A stretch of DNA of 64,000 nucleotides, taken from Candidatus Peribacteria bacterium. Lineage in GTDB: Bacteria; Patescibacteriota; Gracilibacteria; Absconditabacterales; Absconditicoccaceae. The position numbers and the translations under genes are program-made. Positions 53,953 through 64,000 of the stretch are shown here, in pieces (the first letter of the stretch is position 1; every line of letters starts with the position of its first letter). Below the pieces are notes generated by a model, which worked only from the letters and a program-made list of their open reading frames with translations, was not told the origin of the DNA and ran no database searches. The stretch lies in the NCBI GenBank assembly GCA_023898485.1, contig CP060225.1, positions 1 through 64,000 of the forward strand, read 5' to 3'.

Positions 53953-54828
53953 TGGTTTTGTAAAAAGTTCATTTGATCTATCTACTGATTCATTAGAAGG
54001 GTTGTCTCTGGGTGGTGTGGTGTCTGGTTGAGAAGGACGATATATGGGAGTGGGTGTTATACGCGATTGGAATATGTGTGTAGGATTTGTATGGATATAG
54101 CCATGAGTATCTATGGGACGTATCATTTGGTAGAAATACTGGGTGAGAGTCTGATTCTTAGTTTTGAGCAGTGTAGCAAATGGTACTCCTAGATATCTTC
54201 GATGTCGTTTTTCAACATAATAACCATCGACTGTAAGGCCGTTTTGGTATGAGTTATGTCGACCGTACTCATGACCGTGCCCCACTAATCGTTGATAGAT
54301 ACGAGAAGCATCGCCATCTCCTTCCATGTGAGCATTGCTCAGACCCATGATGTCGATAGCAAGGCCTAACTGATGTTCACTATGCCCTGGCAAAGCACGA
54401 AGATTACCATCGCCAAATTGGTTGATTAGATTTTGTTGATAGTTATGACTTCTATATGCACTGATGACAATAAGTGGTAGTCAAAGATCATTATATATTG
54501 CATTGCTCATGCGGACAAGTGATTGGAGTGCGTCTATTCTGAGTTGGATAGATTCCGTGGGTAGTAGTGACTGATGAGTAGGGATAGAGATCAGAAAAGA
54601 AGGAGTATAATATATATCATTAAGTCCATGATCAGGTCATACATAGGTTTGTGTACTAGTGTCTGATCGGAGATCAGGAATATACGTGCCCTGTTCGAGC
54701 AGTAGTCAGAGACTCATTATATATCATATCATAATACAGGCAAGTAATTCATGAGACAAATATACTGATTTGTTGTTTATTGTAAGGATTCTTTTTATTA
54801 TTACGAGTGATAATTTATATTGATGCAT
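53947..54828 (-). CDS. D-alanyl-D-alanine carboxypeptidase, VanY-like (M15)
   Basis: 293-aa membrane-anchored peptidase that trims peptidoglycan stem peptides. ISAYRSHNYQQNLINQ then PGHSEHQLGLAIDIMG contains the zinc-binding SxHxxGxAxD motif, and GHGHEYGRH supplies the second His region. One N-terminal helix (LLACIMIGYIMSLGLLL). Several TGA codons are read as Gly. The start may instead be Met 54732, since only 5 bp separate it from the divergent exported protein gene. Confidence 0.82.
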
Positions 54829-54833
54829 ATCAT

Positions 54834-56474
54834 ATGAATACTCACTATTTCTCAGTCATTATACGCACTGTTTCTGTACTGTTGTTCTTTTGATGATGAT
54901 TAACTGCTTTTGTTTTTGGACAATGAGTGACGATTGATTCTAGTATTATTACTTCTAGTGCCGTGATTGAGAGTAACTATACTCCGGTGAATTTTATTGG
55001 GCCATGAAATGATTTTGTTGGTATGGTGGTGTGGTTGACTAATAAGAAATTAGAAAACCCTATAGAACTTGTTGCATGAAATGGCCCCACTATTACGTGT
55101 AGGAGTCAGATTAGATGATTGTATTTTAATTCACAGAGAGGTGAAAGGTTGCGACCGTTAGATCAGGAGACTGCTGCTGACTTTGGTTGGATTGATGATG
55201 GTCTGCAAATTACTTGAGGGCGATATACTGATTGCGATACTAAAGATAATACATTTAATAGAGGTCTTGTCGAGTATAGTGTTTTTGGTGCTATAGATTA
55301 TCTCTATAGTGGTATACGTTATTCATTGATTGCTGGTGCTGAGATGGACTATGCCACCAATAGCCTCTGATCTAGGTGGATTAATGGATTGCAGTATGTG
55401 AACAATAAAACCCCAGTGTGATATATTTATGATAGCGTGTGAGGTATTGGCTTTGTTGGTGGAAGAGTTAGTGATTCAGCACGGGATGATGTTGTTAGCA
55501 GTGAAATTAGGTCTCAACATCAACAACTGTTAACTGATCTTTCTGATAGCAGTATTAATGATAAAGTATCTCAATCATGATGAGATATTAGCCTCTTTGG
55601 CAATCTTTCAGTTTATTGATATAAAAATAGTGCAGCAATCAATACGAGATTGGGTTTTTCTGTTCTCGGAAATATTGGTATTGGTCACGTATATACGGAT
55701 ATGGTGAAGAGATCAATCCTATGAAACCCTTGAGCTCAATCTAACATATCAGAAATTTGATCAGTTAATGCTTCTCATCGACTTAACCAAGCGAAAAAGA
55801 ATGCTCACGCCCTGTGTAGATGATTGTTACAGGCACGATGAGGACAATCTATTTGGTATTCAGCTGATGCTATATGTATACAGGGAGCTGATATAGATGT
55901 ATATCTTACTACGGATGGACATGATACTATTGCTATACATGATTGAGGATCTTTTGATCGTTTTTATGTGGATGGTAGAGTGGTTATTACTGATTCAGAT
56001 GTATATATGTACAATACACATGGTCTTGGTAGCCAGCCACTAGAGTTGTATGTGGAGTGAAATGTTTATCTGGATACCAGTACATTGATTACGATAAATG
56101 GTCAGTGATTTGCTAGTAGTGCATCTGATGCTGTTACTAGTTGAGTGTTTTATAAGACTATTATGATTGTTGATGGATTGTTGCAATGAGTGGACAACCA
56201 ACCCATTACACACAAAGTATATATCCATGGGAAAGTCGTGAGTCTCAATACACCCACTATACCAACTTCCTGAAGGTTAGCACAGTTGTGAATTGACCCT
56301 GATGTTTCAGACATAGTGGGGATTGAAATTGCTAATCTTTTTGTTTGGCGTTGTAATCCGCGTACAGGTGTCTGATGAGATGGTGTGTCATGTAGTAATA
56401 CTTCAGATCAATTCTCACTTATACCATTTGTTGTTATTGATCAACATTATTCATCTAGGTTATTGACACAATAG
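54834..56474 (+). CDS. large exported protein with 28 UGA-glycines, unknown
   Basis: 546-aa protein. Signal peptide about 1-33 (SVIIRTVSVLLFF then three UGA-Gly). The body is Gly/Ser/Asn-rich beta-type sequence with adhesin-like character; an N-A-S-H-R linker and a Cys pair (CRGLLQ, CIQGADI) occur late, and the C-terminus has CNPRTG and CSNTS. Twenty-eight TGA codons are read as Gly, so no standard-code frame here exceeds a few dozen residues. The ATG at 54834-54836 and TAG at 56472-56474 give an unbroken 547-codon frame. No family recognised. Confidence 0.75.
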
Positions 56475-56477
56475 TGG

Positions 56478-58703
56478 TTACTCTTCTTCAAGATGAGATC
56501 CGTGTTTTGTGATTTTTTGCAGGTATATCGCAATGTTTTTTATTTCTAATATTATATTGAGGTAGAGTGTGGTGTTTCTTACACCAAGTTCTTGTTGTTT
56601 GATACGGCGGAGTTGTCTGTTTTTGATATCATCTATGTGGATGATTATATCTTCTAGTGATGTGTGCACTATTGAAAGGGTGGCATAGTGATTTGATGAT
56701 ATCATTTTTGTTACCTCATTAATGATTTGACAAAGATTTTCCTGCAGTATATATAATTCTTCTTGTTGTTCAGGATTTAAGTCAGGATGCTGATTGAGCG
56801 CATATTCACTAGATTCGACAGCAAGTGCATGAGTTGCATTTGCTATCTTATGAAGATAATCTACGGCATATATGTAGGTCGTTCCATGTTCTATAGTCTC
56901 TGTTGGTAGGTGGCGGAATAGTTGATGTAAGCGGGATTTTATTGTTTTGGATTTTGTGACTAGTCTGGTCGTGATTTTTGCATCGCGGGAGAGCGCATGA
57001 TCATGATTGGATATCAAGTGTTTGATAATGTTTTCGATTGCTGTGTTGATTGTGGGTAGCAAAACTATGATATCATCTGCCAAAACTGTAGATAGGTGTA
57101 CCGTTTGTAAGTGATTGTTTATGTCATAGTCATCTGTATTTGTATCTTTATCATTGTGGTTGTGAGTCTTGTATAATAAGATTATTGCTATTATAATTAG
57201 ACCAGCAATACCCCATCCTCATAGTCGATAAATAATACTTGCAACGATAGCAGTAATAAAGAATGCACTAATCGCTGTCATGAACCATCATCCAATGACT
57301 GTCAATACGCCGGTTACACGATATACAGCTGATTCGCGACCTCGTACACCATCGGCTAATGCGGTTCCCATTGCTACCATGAATGTTACATATGTAGTAG
57401 ATAATGGTAGTTTGAGTGATGTTGCAAATGCAATTAAAATACTTGCTACTGTAAGGTTAACTGATGCGCGTATCAGATCAAATGCGGGCGCTTCTCTCTG
57501 TTGTTCATACATTTCAGTACTTTTACTAAGACGATTATCGATATATCCTATCCACGATGCTGGCATAATGTGTTGGTAAATTTTATGTAATTTAACACCA
57601 TAGCGGACTAGTGTGCGAGATAACACACTAGGCCTGAAGCGCTCATTACCTACTTGTTGTTTGGTGAGACCTATTTCCGTCTCGGTTACTTTGGCTGCTT
57701 TACGTGAGGTTCGAAGTGTGATTACCATTACTACCCCTGCTGCTAAGAGAAGTCGGAAGTTTGTCGGTACTTTGCCTGCGAGCCCTGTCATCATAAATGT
57801 TGTAGGGTCAGCCCCGCTTGTTGCAGCGAAAAGTTGATAAGCATTCAATCCAGCCATCGACACACCGATGAAGTTGACAAGATCATTACCTGCAAAGGCG
57901 GCAGCTAGGGCGAATGTACCAACTAAGACAATAATCTTTAGTATATTACCTTTCCATAGTCGTTGGATGATTTGTAAGATGACTGTCCGTCATACAAAAA
58001 GAAAGAGGAGTAGTGTGCCTGTGTTATTTGCTATCCATTCATGTTGATCGGGCGAAAGGAGCGCACTTGTTTTTAGTCATTTTAGAAGGAGAAAGTAGGT
58101 AATTACTGCTGTTGCCACTCACCCAAAGACACTTCCAAAACTTTTAAGTTTTTTAGTATAGTCATATGTGAATATTAGTCTGACAACGTATTGAACAATT
58201 AATCACACAGTAAAGGAAATAATCACTGAAAGCAAAATCCCAGATACGATATCAGATGCATTAGCTCGATTCATATATGAATGTAGCGTGCTCATTGCTG
58301 CTCCTGTGTCTAAGATATGCCGTAATGCTACTGCGGTTGATGCTCCTAATAATTCAAAAACAATAGATACGGTTGTTGATGTTGGTAAGCGGAGTGTGTT
58401 ATAAAAATCCAAAAGTAATACATCTGTGGTTACTACCGCTACGAATACTATCATAATATTCCAAAAGCTGAACATTTCTGGATTGAAAATACCTTTTCTT
58501 GCCACTTCCATCATTCCGCTTGAGCTCAGTGCTCCTATCAAAATACCCACACTTGCTATTGCAAAGATCACATGTTTTGGAGCGACCTTAGAACCGATAG
58601 CTGAATTTAAAAAATTGACCGCATCGTTGGAAACTCCTACTACTAAATCCAATACAGCCAATACGAATAGTACTACTAGAAGAATTTCAAAGAAAGATCA
58701 CAT
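56478..58703 (-). CDS. inorganic phosphate permease PiT with C-terminal PhoU-like domain
   Basis: 741-aa permease. N-terminal GVSNDAVNFLNSAIGS and a matching second repeat (FVGTN-like sequence FINVSGMAGLN region near residue 280) are the PiT signature; about 12 helices to residue 500, then a soluble helical PhoU-like domain (541-741). Such fused PiT proteins are also common in Bacteroidetes. Five TGA codons are read as Gly and join three fragments. It imports phosphate. Confidence 0.85.
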
Positions 58704-58862
58704 AAGAAAAAACGTACGCTACCATCGCCTTATATATCGCACACCTCACTAGCGAAAGTAGACCAAGTAAAGCAGAGATAACGTTGCTAACCACACACAA
58801 CATAGGACACTCTTCCTCCGTTGCAAGTAGACAATATCGACATTGGCTTGACTCTTATCATC

Positions 58863-59987
<1,125 letters not shown>

Positions 59988-60111
59988 CTACAAACTAAAA
60001 ACCAACTAATAGTATAACAAAACTACAAACTGTTACCACACATTTTGTCACACTTGATAATCACTCTTCGTTTCTTATAGTAGAAGTGCTTTACTTACTT
60101 TCACTTTATCT

Positions 60112-61509
60112 ATGAAAAATTTTGCTCTTGTGGTACTGGCTACACTAGGAATCTTGAATATGGCAAACGCTGCCACTGTCGACGCAGCCTCTACATCCGA
60201 AGAAGATGTCACTATCTGTACTATGGAATACATGCCTGTCTGTGGTGCTGATGGTGTTACATATGGCAACGACTGTATGGCACAAGATATCGAAATCGTC
60301 TATGAAGGTGAGTGTATGGAAGATACCACGCCCGCTATCATATGGGGTGCTCAGCACTGGGTCACTAGCTACAACAATACCACTGATTTTCGCGTTGATG
60401 ATTATCTCACCAGAGAACAAGCTGCGAAGATGATCCCAGCAGCACTCAGTGCTATGAATATCAACCTCGACATAGATGGCACCACAAATTGCGAATGGTC
60501 AGACTCTGATGACATCGATCCTACTTTGTCCGAGTATGTGATCCAATCATGTCAGCAAGGCCTCTTCCAGGGTACTGATGATGGAGAGTTTTTGCCCAAT
60601 CAAGCACTCACTAACGAACAACTCCACATCGTCTTGGGAAGAGTAGTCGCTATGGTGCCATCACTCGATGCAAGTCTCCCCGAGTTTGTAGATGATGGCA
60701 TGGGAATGAAGAGAGGTGACTTTATCAATCTTCTCTATACGATGGACCAAAATCAAACAACCAATGCACAAGAAAAAATACAAACGTCACTCGATGCAGC
60801 ACAAGATCTCCGGAACACACACAACACAAGCACATACGGACTTCAAGTGTCTGTTTCATGTTTTTGTCCAGAAGACTACATTGCACCTATCCAGTATAAT
60901 GTGATTGATGGTGATGTAGATACCGATTCTGTAGTATATGCTGATGGAAGAGAAGTAACAGTCGAAAGACAAACACTCACAGTAGAAGATCTTTTTGCAC
61001 TCATCCAAGAAGCTATCGATGAAAAAGCAGACAGCATCACTGTCGCTTATGATGATACATATGGCTATCCTACTCATCTGTTTATCGATCGTAGTTTCTT
61101 GATTGCTGATGAAGAGATGGGTTATACTATCAAGATCACCACTATTGAAGGTGAAACAATACAAGATGATACTGTATCTGATATAGACGCATCACTCGAA
61201 TTAGAAGGAGAATGGAAGCTCTACGCATACGATAGCACCAACTACGCAAACAAGGATATTACACTCAGTATTAATGATGGTTCTCTCTCTGCGAAGTTCT
61301 GCAACACTATGAATGGTAGCTACAGTGTAGATGAGGATGGTGTTATGACTGTTGGTACCATGGTCTCTACCAAGATGATGTGTCTCGATGATGATGTCAT
61401 GGATATGGAAAATATCTTCGGGCAAATCAGTGTTCCCATCTATAGAGTGACAGATACTATGTTGACTATCGTTACTAGCCAACACACATTCATCTTCACT
61501 CGCAACTAA
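60112..61509 (+). CDS. secreted Kazal-SLH-META fusion protein
   Basis: 465-aa exported protein. Signal peptide to about 20 (NMANA cut). Residues 33-68: Kazal-type protease-inhibitor-like domain ([13 protein letters not shown], then GNDC and GEC). Residues 95-180: SLH-like module with Cys pair ([42 protein letters not shown]). Residues 250-360: DUF6174-like. Residues 370-465: META/HslJ-like domain ([20 protein letters not shown]). No TGA codon. Probably a surface-attached inhibitor or stress protein. Confidence 0.8.
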   Translation: MKNFALVVLATLGILNMANAATVDAASTSEEDVTICTMEYMPVCGADGVTYGNDCMAQDIEIVYEGECMEDTTPAIIWGAQHWVTSYNNTTDFRVDDYLTREQAAKMIPAALSAMNINLDIDGTTNCEWSDSDDIDPTLSEYVIQSCQQGLFQGTDDGEFLPNQALTNEQLHIVLGRVVAMVPSLDASLPEFVDDGMGMKRGDFINLLYTMDQNQTTNAQEKIQTSLDAAQDLRNTHNTSTYGLQVSVSCFCPEDYIAPIQYNVIDGDVDTDSVVYADGREVTVERQTLTVEDLFALIQEAIDEKADSITVAYDDTYGYPTHLFIDRSFLIADEEMGYTIKITTIEGETIQDDTVSDIDASLELEGEWKLYAYDSTNYANKDITLSINDGSLSAKFCNTMNGSYSVDEDGVMTVGTMVSTKMMCLDDDVMDMENIFGQISVPIYRVTDTMLTIVTSQHTFIFTRN

Positions 61510-61531
61510 TATCTCATCAAAAATACATCAG

Positions 61532-61558
61532 ACTCCTCTTCTTGTAAGGGGAGTTTTG
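61532..61558 (+). terminator. terminator after the Kazal-SLH-META gene
   Basis: ACTCCTCTT pairs with AAGGGGAGT (9 bp, one G-T), followed by TTTGTT on the plus strand. Confidence 0.7.
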
Positions 61559-61617
61559 TTCGAATATGCCTTGATTGCCCACTTCTCATATACTTTATTG
61601 TGCTGGCTTCATTTTCT

Positions 61618-61905
61618 ATGAAATATAACTCTGGTAAGATAAAACGTGAACATGGCATTATGTCTGATTTTCTTTCACTGCTCAGGCAGATAGAAAAGTT
61701 TGACGCAGTCCAAAGGATTATACCCTGACGTGTAGCGCGTACGCAGGGCGGGTCAGGGTGAGTATTGCATTTCACATTGTCATATAAGACGGATGCGTGA
61801 CTGAAATACATGATGAAAAAATGATGAACCGCACAAGAGTGTTTCATTCTCTGTGACGATAACGACAAGCAAACCATTATTGAGCATATACAGAAAATAG
61901 TGTAA
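61618..61905 (+). CDS. DUF2103-like small protein
   Basis: 95-aa protein: KREHGIMSDFLSLL, VQRIIPGRVARTQGG, LHFTLSYKTDAGLK, and QECFILC match the outline of DUF2103 (predicted metal-binding). Six TGA codons are read as Gly, including the one in IIPG. It has His/Cys residues but no clear metal site. Medium confidence. Confidence 0.5.
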
Positions 61906-61972
61906 GTAGCCTTGCAGTTTTTGTGAGAAAAAATACTCTTAGAAAGATTTATTATTTTAGCAGAAAGCCCTC

Positions 61973-62896
61973 ATGTATTATGTGGTATGACACCAAAACC
62001 CAGATACCGATGCTATTGCATCAGCGATTGTGTATGCTCAGTATCTCCGTGATCAGTGAGAGGAAGCACAAGCTATTATGCTTGGTCATCCAAACCGTGA
62101 GACGTCATTCGTCCTAGAGTATGCAGCGATGGATCATCCTGAACTTGTAACCAATTTGGAGGAATGATCTCATATCATACTTGTCGACCACAACGAACTC
62201 GGTCAGTCTATAGAAGATAGGCACCAACATGAGATCGTAGCAGTGGTCGATCATCACAAAATAGCAGACATCCAGACGTCAGGACCGCTTATGATGAGAA
62301 TAGAGCCAGTAGGGTGCACATGCACTGTTCTCTATGAGATGTTTCTCACTGATGGATATCATCCTTCTCCAGAGATAGCCAAACTCATGGTCAGTGCCAT
62401 TCTTTCTGATACACTTCATTTCCGCTCACCCACAACAACACAGCGTGATCGTGATGCGGTAGAATCGCTTGCTGCATGGGCGGATATCAATGATGTAGAG
62501 GCGTATGCTCTGCAGATGTTCGATGCCAAGTCTGATCTTGCAGGTATTGCACCAGCTGATATTGTCACGATGGACTATAAGATATTCGAGATGGGATCTA
62601 AAAAGGTAGGAGTCGGTGTCATGGAAACTACCAATCCATCATTCGCTCGAGCGATGGAAGACGAGTTACGTCAAGCGATGCAGCAGATCAAGCATGACGA
62701 TGAAATAGATTACATCATCTTCTCTGTGGTAGATATTCTGCATGAGGTCAATACAACGATTGTATTGTCTGACGCGGAAGCTGATATCATCCAAAAAGCA
62801 TTCGGTCAGACTACAGTGGGTGGCAAAGCTGATCTTGGAAGTCGTGTCTCTCGCAAAAAGCAAATTATACCAGCACTTCATGATGTATTAGCATAG
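61973..62896 (+). CDS. ppaC: manganese-dependent inorganic pyrophosphatase (DHH family)
   Basis: 307-aa enzyme hydrolysing pyrophosphate. VGHQNPDTDAIASA, LVDHNELGQS, VVDHHK and AILSDTLHFRSPTTT are the metal-binding motifs; the C-terminal DHHA2 domain ends with GSRVSRKKQIIPAL. Three TGA codons are read as Gly (the first inside VVG-HQNPD, the signature Gly before the catalytic His). Length is standard. Confidence 0.93.
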
Positions 62897-62966
62897 ATAT
62901 ATTTACTACTGGACTTCGTTTGGTACCTTCTTATTTCATACATTTACTTCTCTTATTCCTCTTCTG

Positions 62967-63374
62967 ATGAAACAATTACCTCTCCTCACCACGCTAGCAC
63001 TTGCTACATTAACACTTGCGGCATGTGGTACATCATCATCTAGCACAGGTACTGGTAGCGTAGATGCAGAGCCAGAAATTATTCCTGTTGTCACGACTGA
63101 AATCATGGGTGTCGGTACCGAGCCTTTTTGGGCATTTCAGTTTTCTGGAACTGATCTCACATGGAGTGAACCAGGAAACAGCGATATGGAAGAAACTGAC
63201 TACATCCAATTCAATCAGACATTGAGTGGGGAGACTATGGTCTATACCAATGGTGATATTACTATCATGGCAGATTTCCTTCCCTGTAGTGATGGTATGA
63301 GTGATACTACCTATCCACTCACAGTCACTGTCCAAAAAGACGGCCAGACCCTCAATGGATGTGGTACGATGTAA
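62967..63374 (+). CDS. lipoprotein, COG3650-like
   Basis: 135-aa lipoprotein: signal KQLPLLTTLALATLTLAAC with the acylated Cys at 20. The mature part has GVGTEPFWAFQF and LTWSEPG, seen in COG3650-type lipoproteins, plus a Cys pair (LPCSDG, LNGCGTM). No TGA. Confidence 0.7.
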   Translation: MKQLPLLTTLALATLTLAACGTSSSSTGTGSVDAEPEIIPVVTTEIMGVGTEPFWAFQFSGTDLTWSEPGNSDMEETDYIQFNQTLSGETMVYTNGDITIMADFLPCSDGMSDTTYPLTVTVQKDGQTLNGCGTM

Positions 63375-63397
63375 TTTACTTACTTTTCCTCAATAAC

Positions 63398-64000
63398 GTG
63401 CAGAGTCGAAGCAGGCGAACGATCATAGCTCTGATGAGTTGGATGATGAGTCTGACTTCGATTTTTGCGATAGAAATTCCTGTACATGACGAACGAGTGA
63501 CGGATGATGCTGATATGCTGACGACAGCAGAGGAGACCGAACTCGAATCTCAACTCCAACAACTCCAGGATGAGACAGGTGTCGAACTTGCAATCCTTAC
63601 TATCCCTACCACTGATGGACAGGATATCGCACAGTTGGGTACTGAGATAGCCCAGTCACGAGGAATCGGAAAATCTGATATAGATAATGGTATCTTAATC
63701 CTGATTGCACTGAACGATAGGAAGTGGCGTATCAATACGGGCTATGGAGTTGAATGACTGCTTCCTGATGCGCTTGCATATCGTATCGCTACCGAACAGC
63801 GAGTCCCTGCTGCTCGTGCAGGTGATTACTTTGGTGGTTTGGAAGAGATGATATCGTCTATTTCTGGGCTTGTCCATCAGGATCCAGAGATGATAGCATA
63901 TCGAGCAGATCAAGATATGATTTTGCCACAAGATACAGACAGTCTTACAAGTACATTGGCTACTATATGATTTTTTGGATCATTGCTCTTATGACTGATC
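63398..64000 (+). CDS. TPM-domain protein, truncated by the window end
   Basis: First 201 codons visible. Exported: hydrophobic start IIALMSWMMSLTSIFA. The TPM domain follows (RVTDDADMLTTAEETELESQL, then VELAILTIPTTDGQD and NDRKWRINTGYGVE), seen in envelope proteins such as Psb32-type phosphatases and YgcG. TGA codons at 63755, 63968 and 63992 are read as Gly. GTG start; it overlaps nothing and follows the lipoprotein gene by 23 bp. Confidence 0.75.

Overview
The window reads as a chromosome segment of a Candidate Phyla Radiation bacterium of the Gracilibacteria/Absconditabacteria (BD1-5/SR1) group that translates UGA as glycine (NCBI code 25). This is inferred directly from the sequence. In the standard code almost every recognisable gene is broken by in-frame TGA; with TGA read as Gly they become full-length, and the TGAs fall on conserved glycines (first Gly of the PilB Walker A, the MurD P-loop, the GGTG motif of MiaA, the GCTE motif of an Asp/Glu racemase, two sites in PNPase). 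All coordinates here use code 25, with only TAA and TAG as stops, so many genes are longer than a standard caller would report.

Layout. 0.4-3.5 kb (-): DUF4153 membrane protein, DciA-like protein, secreted SLH-like protein. 3.6-7.1 kb (+): pnp, a RelBE toxin-antitoxin pair between two period-10 repeat arrays, rlmE. 7.1-9.7 kb (-): AT-rich island with a TspO-like protein, an Asp/Glu racemase, an unknown protein and a TrpR-like regulator. 9.9-12.7 kb (+): engB and a secreted P-domain protein. 12.8-16.2 kb (-): ftsX, TPR protein, miaA, mscL. 16.3-20.8 kb (+): L,D-transpeptidase lipoprotein, PSP1 protein, TPR protein, and a free-standing editing/C-terminal half of alanyl-tRNA synthetase. 21-25.6 kb (+): murD and small accessory genes. 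25.9-29 kb (+): type IV pilus/type II secretion pilB-pilC operon.

29.1-39.8 kb: a locus of large uncharacterised proteins (477, 192, 1059 and 1079 aa) around a DUF4407 gene and a small membrane gene that contain no internal UGA. 39.9-44.3 kb: ABC ATPase carrying a four-copy 8-bp repeat, tRNA-Ser, tRNA-Met with two broken tRNA copies and a GIY-YIG nuclease, rpmG, rpsP, peroxiredoxin and membrane proteins. 44.3-56.5 kb: 1055-aa surface protein with thrombospondin type-3 repeats, HEPN-like/CBS protein, rnhB, corA, pheA, VanY-like peptidase and a 546-aa exported protein with 28 UGA codons. 56.5-64 kb: PiT phosphate permease, tsaD with a repeat insertion, secreted Kazal-SLH-META protein, DUF2103 protein, Mn-dependent pyrophosphatase, lipoprotein, and a TPM-domain gene cut by the window end.

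The functions fit a small cell-surface-oriented genome: translation and RNA metabolism (pnp, rlmE, miaA, tsaD, engB, rpmG, rpsP), peptidoglycan work (murD, L,D-transpeptidase, VanY-like, ftsX), a type IV pilus, and many secreted proteins. No rRNA, CRISPR array, IS transposase or prophage was recognised.
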